Shown in pieces: positions 9,367-18,587 of a DNA stretch of 64,000 nt. The stretch lies in contig CBDCXF010000001.1 in assembly GCA_965223755.1 (NCBI GenBank), positions 1,364,001-1,428,000 of the forward strand, written 5' to 3'. Made by a program: the position numbers and the translations under genes. The notes beneath the pieces were generated by a model, which saw only the letters and a program-made list of their open reading frames with translations, was not told the origin of the DNA and ran no database searches. The DNA comes from CBDCXF01 sp965223755. GTDB lineage: Bacteria; Acidobacteriota; Thermoanaerobaculia; Multivoradales; JAHEKO01. How positions within the stretch are numbered: position 1 is the first letter of the stretch; every line of letters starts with the position of its first letter.

Positions 9367-9431
9367 CGCGGGAGGATATGGTACTCCTGTACCTCAGCCG
9401 CCGACTTGGCGAACTAAGTGCTCCTCCCGCG
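9367..9431. repeat. Perfect 10-bp inverted repeat in the 232-bp gap before a glycosyltransferase
   Basis: CGCGGGAGGA at 9367-9376 is matched exactly in inverse at 9422-9431, with 45 bp between. The left arm contains a Shine-Dalgarno-like GGGAGGA followed by an 18-codon frame from ATG 9379 that stops inside the right arm. It could fold in the leader RNA of the gene starting at 9566. The rest of the gap 9334-9565 shows no gene. Confidence 0.5.
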
Positions 9432-9565
9432 TGAAGATCAACGGGAGTGCTCTCCGGTCACAAAGGTATATTTACTGGACGAGGTTCGCCATGCTTCGTA
9501 TGGCCAAAGAGGCTGGTGGCCGCGGCTCCTGGTCGAATCTGAAGTCTCCTCAAAGAGAGCCCACC

Positions 9566-10759
9566 ATGCACATAGTTTGGATCTGCCACGAGTACCCCCC
9601 GACCGCTGCGGGAATTGGTGTTTTCACCCAGACTCTAGCGCACAAGCTCGTGCAACTAGGCCATTCCTGTTCAGTTGTCGGTGTCTATCCAGATGAGGAA
9701 ACCAGTGAAACCTGCGACAAAGATGTCAGAGTCGTAAGGATTGGCGGCTCACGGTTCCCCAAGTTGGCAGCGCTGATTAATGCAAGGCGAATCAACAGCT
9801 TACTGGCCCGACTTGATGCGGAACATCCTATTGACATACTTGAAGGGCCGGACGCAACGCTCGCGTTAGTTCCGAGATCGCTAAACGTCACCACCGTGCT
9901 ACGAATGCACGGTGGTCATCGTTACTTTGCCTCAACGACCGGTGAGAGTCCGCGACTGATCAATTCCTATCTGGAGCGTAGAGCGTTTCGGCGGGCCGAT
10001 CACCTCTGTGCCGTCAGCCGGTACACCGCTGAAGCCAACAAATTGTTGCTCTCGATACCTGAACGTCCCGTGACCGTCCTGTACAACCCGGTCGACATCA
10101 CCCCGTTTTGCGGATCGGAGAACGCTAACGTGGATTACAACCGATTGTTCTTCTTCGGGACGCTTGTACGGAAGAAGGGGGTCTTGCAATTGATCCAGGC
10201 TTTCCAATTGATCGCCGACAAACACCCGAACTTAGAGTTGTGGCTGGCCGGTAAGCCCTGGCGTGACCGGGCAACAGGCGAGTGGTTCGACGAGATCTTG
10301 AAGCGAGAGTTGCGTGAACCGTATGAGTCTCGAGTGCGCTTCTTGGGGCCAGTCCCGCACCCTGATATCCCGATGCTACTCGCTACTTCCGGTTTAGTTT
10401 GCTTACCATCCATCATGGAAGCACATCCCATCGCTTGGCTGGAAGCGATGGCCGCCGGTCGCCCCCTGATCGCAAGCGACGTGGGTCCAGCGCGCGAGAT
10501 CATCCGATCCGGCGAGAATGGATTGCTTTGCGATCCGTTTTCTCCAACACATATCGCCGATCAAATCGACTGGGCACTCACCAACCGAGAAGCAACCGAA
10601 GAACTCGGGAAGGCGGCCCGAGCTTGGGTCACAGAGCACCTAAGTCTGGACATGTCAGCACAGCTAAACGAAGATTTCTATGGGCGTTGCGCCTCGACAC
10701 AAGAATCCTTCCTCAATGAGGAGCCCGAGGATCGAACACCCCCAAGGGAGAAGGCGTGA
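9566..10759 (+). CDS. Glycosyltransferase family 4
   Basis: A 397-aa GT4-type transferase. The open frame extends upstream to 9278, but family homology begins at MHIVWICHEYPPTAAGIGVF, so ATG 9566 is chosen; GAGAG lies shortly before it. The donor half has FFFGTLVRKKGVLQLIQAF (near residue 193) and IMEAHPIAWLEAMAAGRPLI, which includes the E-x7-E signature. The stop overlaps the GTG start of the acetyltransferase. It may head a sub-operon, since a 232-bp gap precedes it. Sugar specificity is unknown. Confidence 0.88.
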   Translation: MHIVWICHEYPPTAAGIGVFTQTLAHKLVQLGHSCSVVGVYPDEETSETCDKDVRVVRIGGSRFPKLAALINARRINSLLARLDAEHPIDILEGPDATLALVPRSLNVTTVLRMHGGHRYFASTTGESPRLINSYLERRAFRRADHLCAVSRYTAEANKLLLSIPERPVTVLYNPVDITPFCGSENANVDYNRLFFFGTLVRKKGVLQLIQAFQLIADKHPNLELWLAGKPWRDRATGEWFDEILKRELREPYESRVRFLGPVPHPDIPMLLATSGLVCLPSIMEAHPIAWLEAMAAGRPLIASDVGPAREIIRSGENGLLCDPFSPTHIADQIDWALTNREATEELGKAARAWVTEHLSLDMSAQLNEDFYGRCASTQESFLNEEPEDRTPPREKA

Positions 10760-11334
10760 CTTGGTTCGACAGTTTTCGTCGTGATCTCAGCCGATATACT
10801 GAGTATTCGAACTCCGGAAGACTGTCTCAAGTCTTTACACAGCAAGGTCTGTGGGCCTTATTCCAGTACAGATTCGCTTCAGGAATATTCCACCACTGTC
10901 CAAGCTATTTGCCTCGGCGTCTAATACTGACGCTTATGCTTCCGTGGCAGAAGCTTATAGAAATCGCAACTGGGATCTGCCTTCCATATTCTGCAACGAT
11001 TGGCGATGGCTTGTATTTAGGCCACTTCGGCCCCATCATCATCCATCCGGATGCTACCGTCGGCGAAGACTGCAACCTCTCTCAGGGAGTCACCTTAGGC
11101 ATCTCAGGAAGAGGGGATAGGAGAGGCTCACCAACGGTGGGAAACCGCGTGTACATCGGTGCAAATGCGACAGTCGCTGGGCCCATCCTAGTTGGCGACG
11201 ATGTTGTTATTGGGGCTAATAGTTTGGTGACAAAGGACATCGAGTCCGGTGTTACGGTCGTCGGCGTACCCGCTGTCAAAGTAGCCGAAAACAATTCAGC
11301 TGCCTACATTCGACCGGCAGAGGCGCACAAATGA
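10756..11334 (+). CDS. Serine acetyltransferase-like left-handed beta-helix O-acetyltransferase
   Basis: A 192-aa CysE-related acetyltransferase. The C-terminal half has hexapeptide repeats (IHPDATVGEDCNLSQGVTLG, then VGNRVYIGANATVAG and VIGANSLVTKDI) ending GVPAVKV, the left-handed beta-helix that forms trimers and binds acetyl-CoA. The alpha-helical N-terminus is short, as in polysaccharide-locus members. GTG start overlaps the previous stop (GTGA) and its own stop overlaps the next ATG. Given the context, acetylation of a glycan is more likely than cysteine synthesis. Confidence 0.85.
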   Translation: MTWFDSFRRDLSRYTEYSNSGRLSQVFTQQGLWALFQYRFASGIFHHCPSYLPRRLILTLMLPWQKLIEIATGICLPYSATIGDGLYLGHFGPIIIHPDATVGEDCNLSQGVTLGISGRGDRRGSPTVGNRVYIGANATVAGPILVGDDVVIGANSLVTKDIESGVTVVGVPAVKVAENNSAAYIRPAEAHK

Positions 11335-12494
11335 AGCTTGCCGTGGCAACCATATGCCCTCACGTGCAAGAACGAGGAGTTTGGTACTCGTATGGCCCTT
11401 TCGTCGAGGAACTGAACCGGTGGCACAACCTGTTTGAGCACCTAATCATGGTTGCCCCCGTCGATCAGGGCGAGATTCCTGATGGCTGGAGCCCATACGC
11501 AAAATCCGACCAGATTGAGGTTGTCGCGTACCGCAAAAACCGTGGGCATGGTCTGGCGCAACCTCGGACCAGCCTCTTTGAAATCCCAGTAATGCTCAAT
11601 GCGCTGCAGAGAGCATGTAGGCGTAGCGACGCTCTACACGTACGGTGTCCTGGCAGTATTGGTCTGCTGGCAAGCGCGGCCGGGCGCCTAATCGCCCGCC
11701 GCCGCGTAGCCAAGTTTGCCGGTCAGTGGGATGGTTATCCAAGCGAACCCAGAACTGTGCGTTGGCAGCGAAACCTGCTTCGATCTAACTGGTGGGGTGC
11801 ACCAACAACAGTGTACGCGATCGGCCCACAGCCCAAGCCCCACATAATCCCGTTCTTTAGTACCGCGGTTACTGACGCAGAACTCGCTCAAGCGTCTGCA
11901 ATCGCCCGTCAAAGGGAAGGTTCTTTGCGCGAACCTCGCGTTCTCTTCGTAGGGCGGCTAACTGCGCCGAAGAGCGCAGATGTCATTCTGAAAGCCGCAT
12001 CCATCCTTGAACCTCGCCGTCGCCCCAGCAGAATTACTTTCGCTGGATCAGGCCCCGAACTTCCCCGTCTTGAGAGCCTCTCTACAACTCTTGGTTTGAA
12101 TGGAGTTACTGCGTTTTTAGGCGCCATCACCAGGGAACAGGTGCTCAAGGCGTACTCCGAACACGATGTCTTGGTACTCCCATCGCAGACCGAGGGCTGG
12201 CCGAAAGCGCTAACGGAGGCCATGGCATTTGGTTTGGTTTGCGTCGCAACCAACACCGGCATCATTCCTGAAATGCTGGCTGACGGTCGGGGCTTTACCG
12301 TACCCTTCCGCGACCCAGAACGATTGGCAACAGTCCTCCGCGAAATCCAAGAGAGCCCCTCAAAGGCAGCGAAAGTTGGCATAAGGGCATCGGAGTGGGC
12401 GTCGCGCTATTCCTTGGAACAACTGGAAGTACAGCTTCGGCGTATCTTGGCGGACTCTTGGGGTGTCGATGAAGACCAACTCCGTGCAGCCTGA
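11331..12494 (+). CDS. Glycosyltransferase family 4
   Basis: A 387-aa GT-B transferase. The donor half contains RVLFVGRLTAPKSADVILKA (near residue 203) and LPSQTEGWPKALTEAMAFG (near 284), with the E-x7-E signature of GT4. The N-terminal half resembles acceptor domains, with IGLLASAAGRLIARRRVAKF. ATGA coupling links it to the acetyltransferase, and its 3' end overlaps the next glycosyltransferase by 26 bp. Specificity unknown. Confidence 0.87.
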   Translation: MKLAVATICPHVQERGVWYSYGPFVEELNRWHNLFEHLIMVAPVDQGEIPDGWSPYAKSDQIEVVAYRKNRGHGLAQPRTSLFEIPVMLNALQRACRRSDALHVRCPGSIGLLASAAGRLIARRRVAKFAGQWDGYPSEPRTVRWQRNLLRSNWWGAPTTVYAIGPQPKPHIIPFFSTAVTDAELAQASAIARQREGSLREPRVLFVGRLTAPKSADVILKAASILEPRRRPSRITFAGSGPELPRLESLSTTLGLNGVTAFLGAITREQVLKAYSEHDVLVLPSQTEGWPKALTEAMAFGLVCVATNTGIIPEMLADGRGFTVPFRDPERLATVLREIQESPSKAAKVGIRASEWASRYSLEQLEVQLRRILADSWGVDEDQLRAA

Positions 12495-13581
12495 CAAGCG
12501 CCTCAAGGTGGCGCACCTCGTCGATTCGCTGGCGGCAGGGGGAGCGGAGCGAGTCGCGGTTGAGATATCCAACCACACCGCGAGTCTTGGTCATTCGGCA
12601 TGGTTGGTCACGACTCGAAAAGACGGTCCTTTGGACCAAAGTGTGTGCTCTTTGGTCGGAAGGTACCGACTCCGGCGCCGACAACGATTCGATCCGCGCC
12701 CCATCTGGAAGTTCGTTCGCTGGTGCCGCAAACAACAGGTAGACATTGCTCATTGCCATGGATCTACGGTCTACGTGGGAGCAGCAGCTAAGCTACTAGG
12801 CACGGGGTATTCTCTGATTTGGCACGACCATTATGGCAGGAGGTTGTCGAATCGTAGACTTCGTCTTTTGCCTCTACTGCGTCATACGGTTGATGGTGTA
12901 TTCGCCGTCAATCGCGATCTAAAGAATTGGCTTCGCGAAAAAGCTCGTTTCCCATGCCCGGTTGGTTTCCTTCCCAACATCTCTACACTCGACATAGATT
13001 CAGCGAGGCAGATTGAACTCCCCGGTGAAAGAACTCACAGAATCGTCCAGGTTGCCAACTTTCGCAGGCAAAAGGACCATTTCACGGCTTTCGAAGCGTT
13101 CAAACAAGTACTTGAGATCGTGCCGAACGCCCATCTGCTTCTCGTTGGATCCGAGGTTGACGCCGAATATTTTGGCGAGCTGCAGATCTTTGCAAAGCAA
13201 CTCCAACTGGAGGGCCGCGTACATTTCCTTGGACCTCGCGACGATATCGGAAATATTTTGGTGAGTTGCGCCGGCGGGCTCCTCAGCTCGTCCTCGGAAG
13301 GGCTGCCCGTCACGCTCCTGGAGTACGGCCGAGCCGGCCTTCCTGTAGTCTCTACAGCGGTTGGCGATTGTCCCACCGTGCTGGGCGAGGGCAAGCGCGG
13401 AATTGTCGTGGCCGAAGGTAACCCGACAGCCCTCGCGGAGGGTCTCATACGGATTCTGACGAGGCCTGAGGATGCCGAGTCGTATGGAACGGCCTTGCGT
13501 CGGTATGTTGAGGAGACCCACGGCCCAAGTGTGGCGACAGAGGACCTTCTGAAAAGTTATAAGAGCTGGCTGCGAAGATGA
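12469..13581 (+). CDS. Glycosyltransferase family 4
   Basis: About 370 aa. The N-terminus has KVAHLVDSLAAGGAERVAVE, the classic GT4 opening, and the C-terminus has LSSSSEGLPVTLLEYGRAG with the donor-binding glutamates. ATG 12469 is preferred over a GTG two codons upstream (12463); either way the gene overlaps its upstream neighbour. The stop overlaps the ATG of the polymerase/ligase gene. Donor and acceptor are not predictable. Confidence 0.87.
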   Translation: MKTNSVQPDKRLKVAHLVDSLAAGGAERVAVEISNHTASLGHSAWLVTTRKDGPLDQSVCSLVGRYRLRRRQRFDPRPIWKFVRWCRKQQVDIAHCHGSTVYVGAAAKLLGTGYSLIWHDHYGRRLSNRRLRLLPLLRHTVDGVFAVNRDLKNWLREKARFPCPVGFLPNISTLDIDSARQIELPGERTHRIVQVANFRRQKDHFTAFEAFKQVLEIVPNAHLLLVGSEVDAEYFGELQIFAKQLQLEGRVHFLGPRDDIGNILVSCAGGLLSSSSEGLPVTLLEYGRAGLPVVSTAVGDCPTVLGEGKRGIVVAEGNPTALAEGLIRILTRPEDAESYGTALRRYVEETHGPSVATEDLLKSYKSWLRR

Positions 13582-14936
13582 AGGGCGAGACCGTCAGCTT
13601 AAATCGCAGGCTCGCGCCAACGCGCAGTCGGTTGCAGGCGAATCTCCTTGATCGACCGCTAGTGGTGCTGGCAGCGCATGTGGTTCTCGCAGCAGCGATA
13701 CAAGTTGCTCCGATGATCGCAACCTTGCACCTTTACGCAACCACATTCGCTGCCGTCGCCGTGGGCCTGTCTTCCCGCAAGCCGGCACCTACGATCTACG
13801 CCGCCGCGTATGTGGCCGGCTCCGAAGTACTCTGGCGCATGCGCGGCGCACTGCCATTGTGGGAATACGGCAAGTATCTTGTCGTTCTCTTGGCGATTTT
13901 GGCGATCGCCAAGACACGCCGATTTCAATTGCGCTCTTTGACGGGCGTGTTTTACCTGCTCTTACTACTTCCTAGCGCGATGCTTACATTAAACGCATTG
14001 GGATTCTCGACAGCGCTCAGAAAAGCGCTGAGCTTCAATCTATCCGGCCCGCTAGTCTTGGCCGCTGCTGTCACTCTGCTCGGCTCAACCTCCTATCGCA
14101 GCTTGGACTGGCGGCGACTGCTCTTGTTCGCGGCCGCTCCCACAGTAGCTATCGCCGGTATCGCCTTCTTCGGCATCCAAGCGTCCGACCAGATCGTTTT
14201 TCGAACCGAAGCCAACTTCGCCACCAGCGGAGGCTACGGACCAAACCAGGTGTCCACAGCGCTCGGGTTCGGCGCGGTATGCACCTTTCTTATGGCTCTA
14301 CAAAACGACCGTTCAGTAAATCCTTGGTTGGTCCTAATTTCCGGGTGGCTCTTGGTGCAAGCTGTTATCACGCTTTCTCGTGGCGGCGTGTTCACCGCCG
14401 TTTTTGCGATTGCCGCCATTCTGGTTCACTTCGCCACGACCAAAAAAACGAGAGCTACCATCGGTATCGCCTCGGTCGCCATCCTGGTTGTCCTCCGCAT
14501 TGCCATGCCATTGCTCAACGATTGGACGGGTGGCGTTTTGGAGCAAAGATTTCAGGAACGCAATACATCGGGAAGAAACCAAATCGCCGACCACGAGCTC
14601 GCACTCTTCATCGAACATCCCCTAATGGGAGTTGGGCCAGGAATGGCTTCCGTGCTTCGCGGCGAATTGGAGGGACAGAAAATCGCCTCGCACACCGAAA
14701 TCTCACGCCTGCTGGCTGAGCACGGTGCTCTCGGCATTTTGGCGTTCCTGTTGTTGTTTTCGACCGGGGTTGGAGTCTTTTTCTCAACGCCCACGAACCT
14801 ACGAAGAGGCTGGGTAGCTGCGTTTGCAACGTGGACGGTTTTAACCATAGCTCATTCCGCAATGCGGATTGCTCTACCAGGTTTCGTGCTGGGACTCGCC
14901 TTTCTCAACTGGACCGACGACCCCGAACAAACTTGA
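13578..14936 (+). CDS. O-antigen ligase/polymerase family membrane protein (Wzy/WaaL-like)
   Basis: A 452-aa polytopic inner-membrane protein with about ten or more hydrophobic segments. The conserved loop ELALFIEHPLMGVGPGMASV (near residue 345) followed by HTEISRLLAEHGALGILAF is the signature of the Wzy_C/O-antigen ligase family, whose members either polymerise lipid-linked repeats or ligate them to a lipid or protein acceptor in the periplasm. Sequence alone cannot separate polymerase from ligase. ATGA overlap at the start and TTGA overlap at the end place it in a translationally coupled run of glycan genes. Confidence 0.85.
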   Translation: MKGETVSLNRRLAPTRSRLQANLLDRPLVVLAAHVVLAAAIQVAPMIATLHLYATTFAAVAVGLSSRKPAPTIYAAAYVAGSEVLWRMRGALPLWEYGKYLVVLLAILAIAKTRRFQLRSLTGVFYLLLLLPSAMLTLNALGFSTALRKALSFNLSGPLVLAAAVTLLGSTSYRSLDWRRLLLFAAAPTVAIAGIAFFGIQASDQIVFRTEANFATSGGYGPNQVSTALGFGAVCTFLMALQNDRSVNPWLVLISGWLLVQAVITLSRGGVFTAVFAIAAILVHFATTKKTRATIGIASVAILVVLRIAMPLLNDWTGGVLEQRFQERNTSGRNQIADHELALFIEHPLMGVGPGMASVLRGELEGQKIASHTEISRLLAEHGALGILAFLLLFSTGVGVFFSTPTNLRRGWVAAFATWTVLTIAHSAMRIALPGFVLGLAFLNWTDDPEQT

Positions 14937-15982
14937 GTGGCGTCGCAGTTTCGTTCATCGGCCCGATGTTGGGGGGCCATCCAGGTTGGACACCCAATCC
15001 GGCGGAAGCAATGGCACCGAGACTCAGTCGAAGCATTGAGGTCCGACTTGTCTCGTCGTCGATCAACCCCCTGATGAGGGTGACAGCTACTGTCTTCCAT
15101 TTGCTGCGCTGCAAAAAGTCAATGAGCTGTGCGGTAGTCATGGTGTACGGCGGTCGGTCGTTTCGGATCGCCGAGTTGAGTTCGCGCTTAGCCCGAGCCT
15201 CACGCGTGCCCACCATCTCTTGGCTACACGGCGGCAGTCTTCCGAATCTGGCCCGCACAGCACCACGACGAGTCCGGGCTCTCTTGCATCGATCGGCCAC
15301 TTGTATAGCACCCTCAAAATTCCTCGCACATGCCTTGGAGCGCCTTGGCGTCGAGATCGAGGTCATCCCCAACCTCGTCGACCTCGATCTCGACCGATTT
15401 AGGTTGCGCTCGAAACCTCGGCCCAGAATTCTTTGGATGCGTAAGTTTCAAGACATTTATCAACCGATCGTGGCCCTAGAAGCGTTTAATCGAGTGCGCA
15501 CCCGTTTCCCACAAGCCCGCATGACCATGACCGGACAAGATCGTGGAATGCTCGACACCACGATGCGTCACGCGGCGGTGCTGGGCTGCGAATCCCACGT
15601 TGATTTCGCTGGTTTCTTGTCGGGCGTTGCGAAGCAAGCCGCGTTCTCGAATCACGATATCTTCTTGCACACAAACAGTATTGACAACGCTCCAGTAACG
15701 CTAGTAGAAGCGGCCGCGTACGGGCTTCCTATCGTTGCCTCGAAAGTGGGTGGCGTCCCCGATTTGTTGGCCTCAGAAATCGAAGCTCTCATGGTTGCAC
15801 CCGACCAACCACAAGCCGCGGCAAGCGCGATAATCCGCCTAGTTGAGGAACAAGGATTGGCGGAGCGACTCTCGGTTCGAGCGTTCGATGTAGCCCAGGC
15901 TGCGTCGTGGCCAAACATCGCGCCAAAGTGGCAAAAGATCTTCGCCAGCGCCACGGGCAGAGACATACCAAACCTGAACTAG
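14933..15982 (+). CDS. Glycosyltransferase family 4
   Basis: A 349-aa transferase from TTG 14933, which overlaps the preceding stop (TTGA). An in-frame ATG at 14831 would give a 102-bp overlap and an N-terminus unlike the family, so it is rejected. The protein opens SGVAVSFIGPMLGGHPGW; the donor half contains SIDNAPVTLVEAAAYGLPIV and SKVGGVPDLL, diagnostic for GT4. It lies 12 bp before the CapK-like gene. Specificity unknown. Confidence 0.83.
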   Translation: MSGVAVSFIGPMLGGHPGWTPNPAEAMAPRLSRSIEVRLVSSSINPLMRVTATVFHLLRCKKSMSCAVVMVYGGRSFRIAELSSRLARASRVPTISWLHGGSLPNLARTAPRRVRALLHRSATCIAPSKFLAHALERLGVEIEVIPNLVDLDLDRFRLRSKPRPRILWMRKFQDIYQPIVALEAFNRVRTRFPQARMTMTGQDRGMLDTTMRHAAVLGCESHVDFAGFLSGVAKQAAFSNHDIFLHTNSIDNAPVTLVEAAAYGLPIVASKVGGVPDLLASEIEALMVAPDQPQAAASAIIRLVEEQGLAERLSVRAFDVAQAASWPNIAPKWQKIFASATGRDIPNLN

Positions 15983-15994
15983 GCAAGCCGATTG

Positions 15995-17350
15995 ATGCTG
16001 CAGTCAGCTTACTATCGGCTGCCCTATCGAGCCAAAGTCCTAATTGCGTCTGCGCGAGGGCTTCAGTTAAAACGGTGGCGCTACGGAAGCCAAACAGACC
16101 AACTCGTCGAGGACATCCTTGACCGTGAGAACCTCGAACAGAGAGCTTGGCAGGCTCTCGTCGAGAAGCGCTTGCGAGGGATTCTGGAGCTGGCTCTCAG
16201 TTCCATTCCTTATTACAAGTCTGTTCACCCAGCTCCAGATCCGAGCGACCTTTCGTCGTGGCCGATATTGCGCCGCAACGCCCTACAAGCCAGCATTGGC
16301 GAGTTTTTCAATCCAGCGTTCAACAAGAAAGACTTATTTCGCTGGAATACGAGTGGTTCGACTGGGACTCCGTTGCTCCTCGGCGGTAACCGAAAGTCGT
16401 TGACCAAATGGTACGCCTTTTCTGAAGCCCGGTGGCGCAGATGGTATGGCGTTGACCGTACGATGCCTTGGGCCATCATTGGTGGACAGCAGGTCACAGA
16501 ACCCAATCGAAAGCGGCCGCCTTATTGGGTCTGGTCGCACCCCTTGCACCAGTTGTATATGTCCGCGTTCCACCTGGCGCCAAACACTGTTGAGTCGTAC
16601 CTTAATGCAATGCGACGACACTCGATCACCTATCTCTATGGATACACCTCAGCCTTGGTCGACTTGGCGCGCTTCGGGCTCGCGAATGACGGCGAAGCTC
16701 CGCGGCTGAAGGCTGTCGTTACCAACGCCGAAGCCTTGTCCTCCGAGCAACGTGGCGTTATCGAGTCCTTCTTCCAGTGCCCGGTTCGAGAGACGTATGG
16801 CATGGGCGAGATGGTGGGAGGAGCCAGCGAGTGTGAATTTGGAAATCTACATTGGTGGCAAGACGCAGGATATCTGGAGATTTTGGATCCAGGCTCTGAC
16901 CAGCGCCTTCCTGATGGAGAGGTCGGCCGTATGGTCATCACTGGCTTTGTCAACCGTGCGATGCCGTTGATTCGATACGACATTGGTGACTTGGGTTCTT
17001 TGTCGCACGGAAATTGCGAGTGTGGGCGCGTGTTGCCGGTCGTTAAAAGCCTCGACGGCCGCGTTGAAGACTCGGTGCGTACCCTGGACGGCCGCAATGT
17101 GAATCGATTCCACAGCATTTATTTCGGTCTGCCTGTTGTTAGCGGTCAAGTTGTTCAAGTTGATCACGGCAGAATTGAAGTGCGCGTCATCCTCCAATCA
17201 GGAACACGACTCATCGACGTTGAGCGCTCGCTCCAGAATCGAGTTCGGGAACGGATCGGAAATGACATGGACGTTACGGTCAAGCAAGTACTAGACCTCG
17301 AAAAGACTGCTCGAGGGAAGGTCCGCGCCGTTATTTCTAGAATTTCATAG
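15995..17350 (+). CDS. CapK/PaaK-like AMP-forming ligase
   Basis: A 451-aa member of the phenylacetate-CoA ligase/CapK branch of adenylate-forming enzymes. The phosphate-binding loop is RWNTSGSTGTPLLLGG (near residue 111), and ETYGMGEMVGGASECEFG (near 266) is the A5-like region with the acidic residue that contacts ATP. CapK-type proteins are common in capsule and O-antigen loci, but their substrate is mostly unknown; activation of a carboxylic acid for attachment to a sugar is a reasonable inference. ATG 15995 is preferred over a TTG one codon upstream. Confidence 0.85.
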   Translation: MLQSAYYRLPYRAKVLIASARGLQLKRWRYGSQTDQLVEDILDRENLEQRAWQALVEKRLRGILELALSSIPYYKSVHPAPDPSDLSSWPILRRNALQASIGEFFNPAFNKKDLFRWNTSGSTGTPLLLGGNRKSLTKWYAFSEARWRRWYGVDRTMPWAIIGGQQVTEPNRKRPPYWVWSHPLHQLYMSAFHLAPNTVESYLNAMRRHSITYLYGYTSALVDLARFGLANDGEAPRLKAVVTNAEALSSEQRGVIESFFQCPVRETYGMGEMVGGASECEFGNLHWWQDAGYLEILDPGSDQRLPDGEVGRMVITGFVNRAMPLIRYDIGDLGSLSHGNCECGRVLPVVKSLDGRVEDSVRTLDGRNVNRFHSIYFGLPVVSGQVVQVDHGRIEVRVILQSGTRLIDVERSLQNRVRERIGNDMDVTVKQVLDLEKTARGKVRAVISRIS

Positions 17351-17372
17351 CCCAAACACGTTCGAGCCTGAT

Positions 17373-18587
17373 TTGCGAATCCTCTACTTCTACCAGTACT
17401 TCACAACGCCAAAGGGTGCCTATAGCACCCGCGCCTACGAATTCGCGCGTCGATGGGTGAAGGAAGGACACGACGTCACGGTGGTCACTACCGTGTACGA
17501 CCAATCCGACCTCGAGCCTCAAGGGCTGCTTCGTCGTATGGAGATCGACGGGATCGACATTCGGCTCCTAGGCGTAGGGCTTTCCGCCAAACACGGACTC
17601 TCCCGCCGCGTCGCGTCATTCGCGCTCTACGCTCTCGTCTCGTCTTGGTTCGCGTTGACGGCTAAGTACGATGTCGCGCTGTGCTCTTCCGGACCAATCA
17701 CCGTTGGACTGCCGGGATTGTTGAGCAGTTGGGTACGCCGCAAGCCTATGGTCTTCGAAGTGCGGGATTTGTGGCCTGAAGGCGCAATCCAGCTGGGGAT
17801 TCTGCGCAACCCTACAATGATCTATGTGTGGCGCACCTTTGAAAAATGGTGTTATCGAGCGGCTAGTCGGGTCGTTGCGCTTTCTCCCGGTATGGCTGAC
17901 GCGATCGTTTCGTATTGTCGAGGCAAGCTATCGGTGATTCCGAACGCCGCCGACATCGAATTGGCAGATCGCACCGAACCGGACCACCCGAGTGAAGCGG
18001 TCGGCCGCGAGAGGGTTCTGCTCTACGCCGGGGCCATTGGACTGATCAACGATTGTAGGCAACTCGTCGACTTGGCTCGCGAACTGCGTGTCCGCGGTGT
18101 GTCGGGCGTTCGCATCGATGTCATCGGGGACGGTGCTGAGCGTGCGGCGTTGGAAGCCACCGCGACCACTGAAGGCTTATCAAATATTCGCTTCTTGGGA
18201 CTGCGTCCTAAGAAGGAGGTTTTTAGGCGACTTCACCGCGCGACTCTGTCGCTGTTTACGGTTAAAGACACTGAGTTCCTCGGAACAGCATCACCAAATA
18301 AGGTGTTTGACGCCCTGGCAACGGCGACTCCCGTCATCCAGACATCGCAGGGATGGATCAAGGACCTACTGGACAAAGAGTCGTGTGGAGCAACGGTCGA
18401 CGGTGACGACCCAAAAATGTTCGCCGAGGTCGTACTGTCTTTCTTGGACGATCCTGAGAAACTCGGGACGATGTCAGTGAACGCGAGACGCACGGCAGAA
18501 AGAAAGTTCGACCGTTCGACACTTGCGTCGGAGATGCTTGCCATCCTGGTCGATGCCGCTCAGTCTCGGACGGATTCTGCTCCATGA
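17373..18587 (+). CDS. Glycosyltransferase family 4 (WbuB-like)
   Basis: A 404-aa GT4 transferase starting at TTG 17373 with RILYFYQYFTTPKGAYSTR, the opening of the WbuB-like subgroup. It also has EVRDLWPEGAIQLGILRNP (near residue 128) and, in the donor half, FLGTASPNKVFDALATATP, in which PNKxFD replaces the more usual glutamate signature. WbuB itself is an N-acetyl-L-fucosaminyl transferase; the donor here is unproven. Its stop overlaps the WecA-like gene start (ATGA). Confidence 0.87.
   Translation: MRILYFYQYFTTPKGAYSTRAYEFARRWVKEGHDVTVVTTVYDQSDLEPQGLLRRMEIDGIDIRLLGVGLSAKHGLSRRVASFALYALVSSWFALTAKYDVALCSSGPITVGLPGLLSSWVRRKPMVFEVRDLWPEGAIQLGILRNPTMIYVWRTFEKWCYRAASRVVALSPGMADAIVSYCRGKLSVIPNAADIELADRTEPDHPSEAVGRERVLLYAGAIGLINDCRQLVDLARELRVRGVSGVRIDVIGDGAERAALEATATTEGLSNIRFLGLRPKKEVFRRLHRATLSLFTVKDTEFLGTASPNKVFDALATATPVIQTSQGWIKDLLDKESCGATVDGDDPKMFAEVVLSFLDDPEKLGTMSVNARRTAERKFDRSTLASEMLAILVDAAQSRTDSAP

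Noticed and set aside
9278..9565. N-terminal extension of the glycosyltransferase starting at 9,566
   Set aside because: The extension overlaps the pyruvyltransferase gene, looks non-protein-like, and family homology begins at 9,566.
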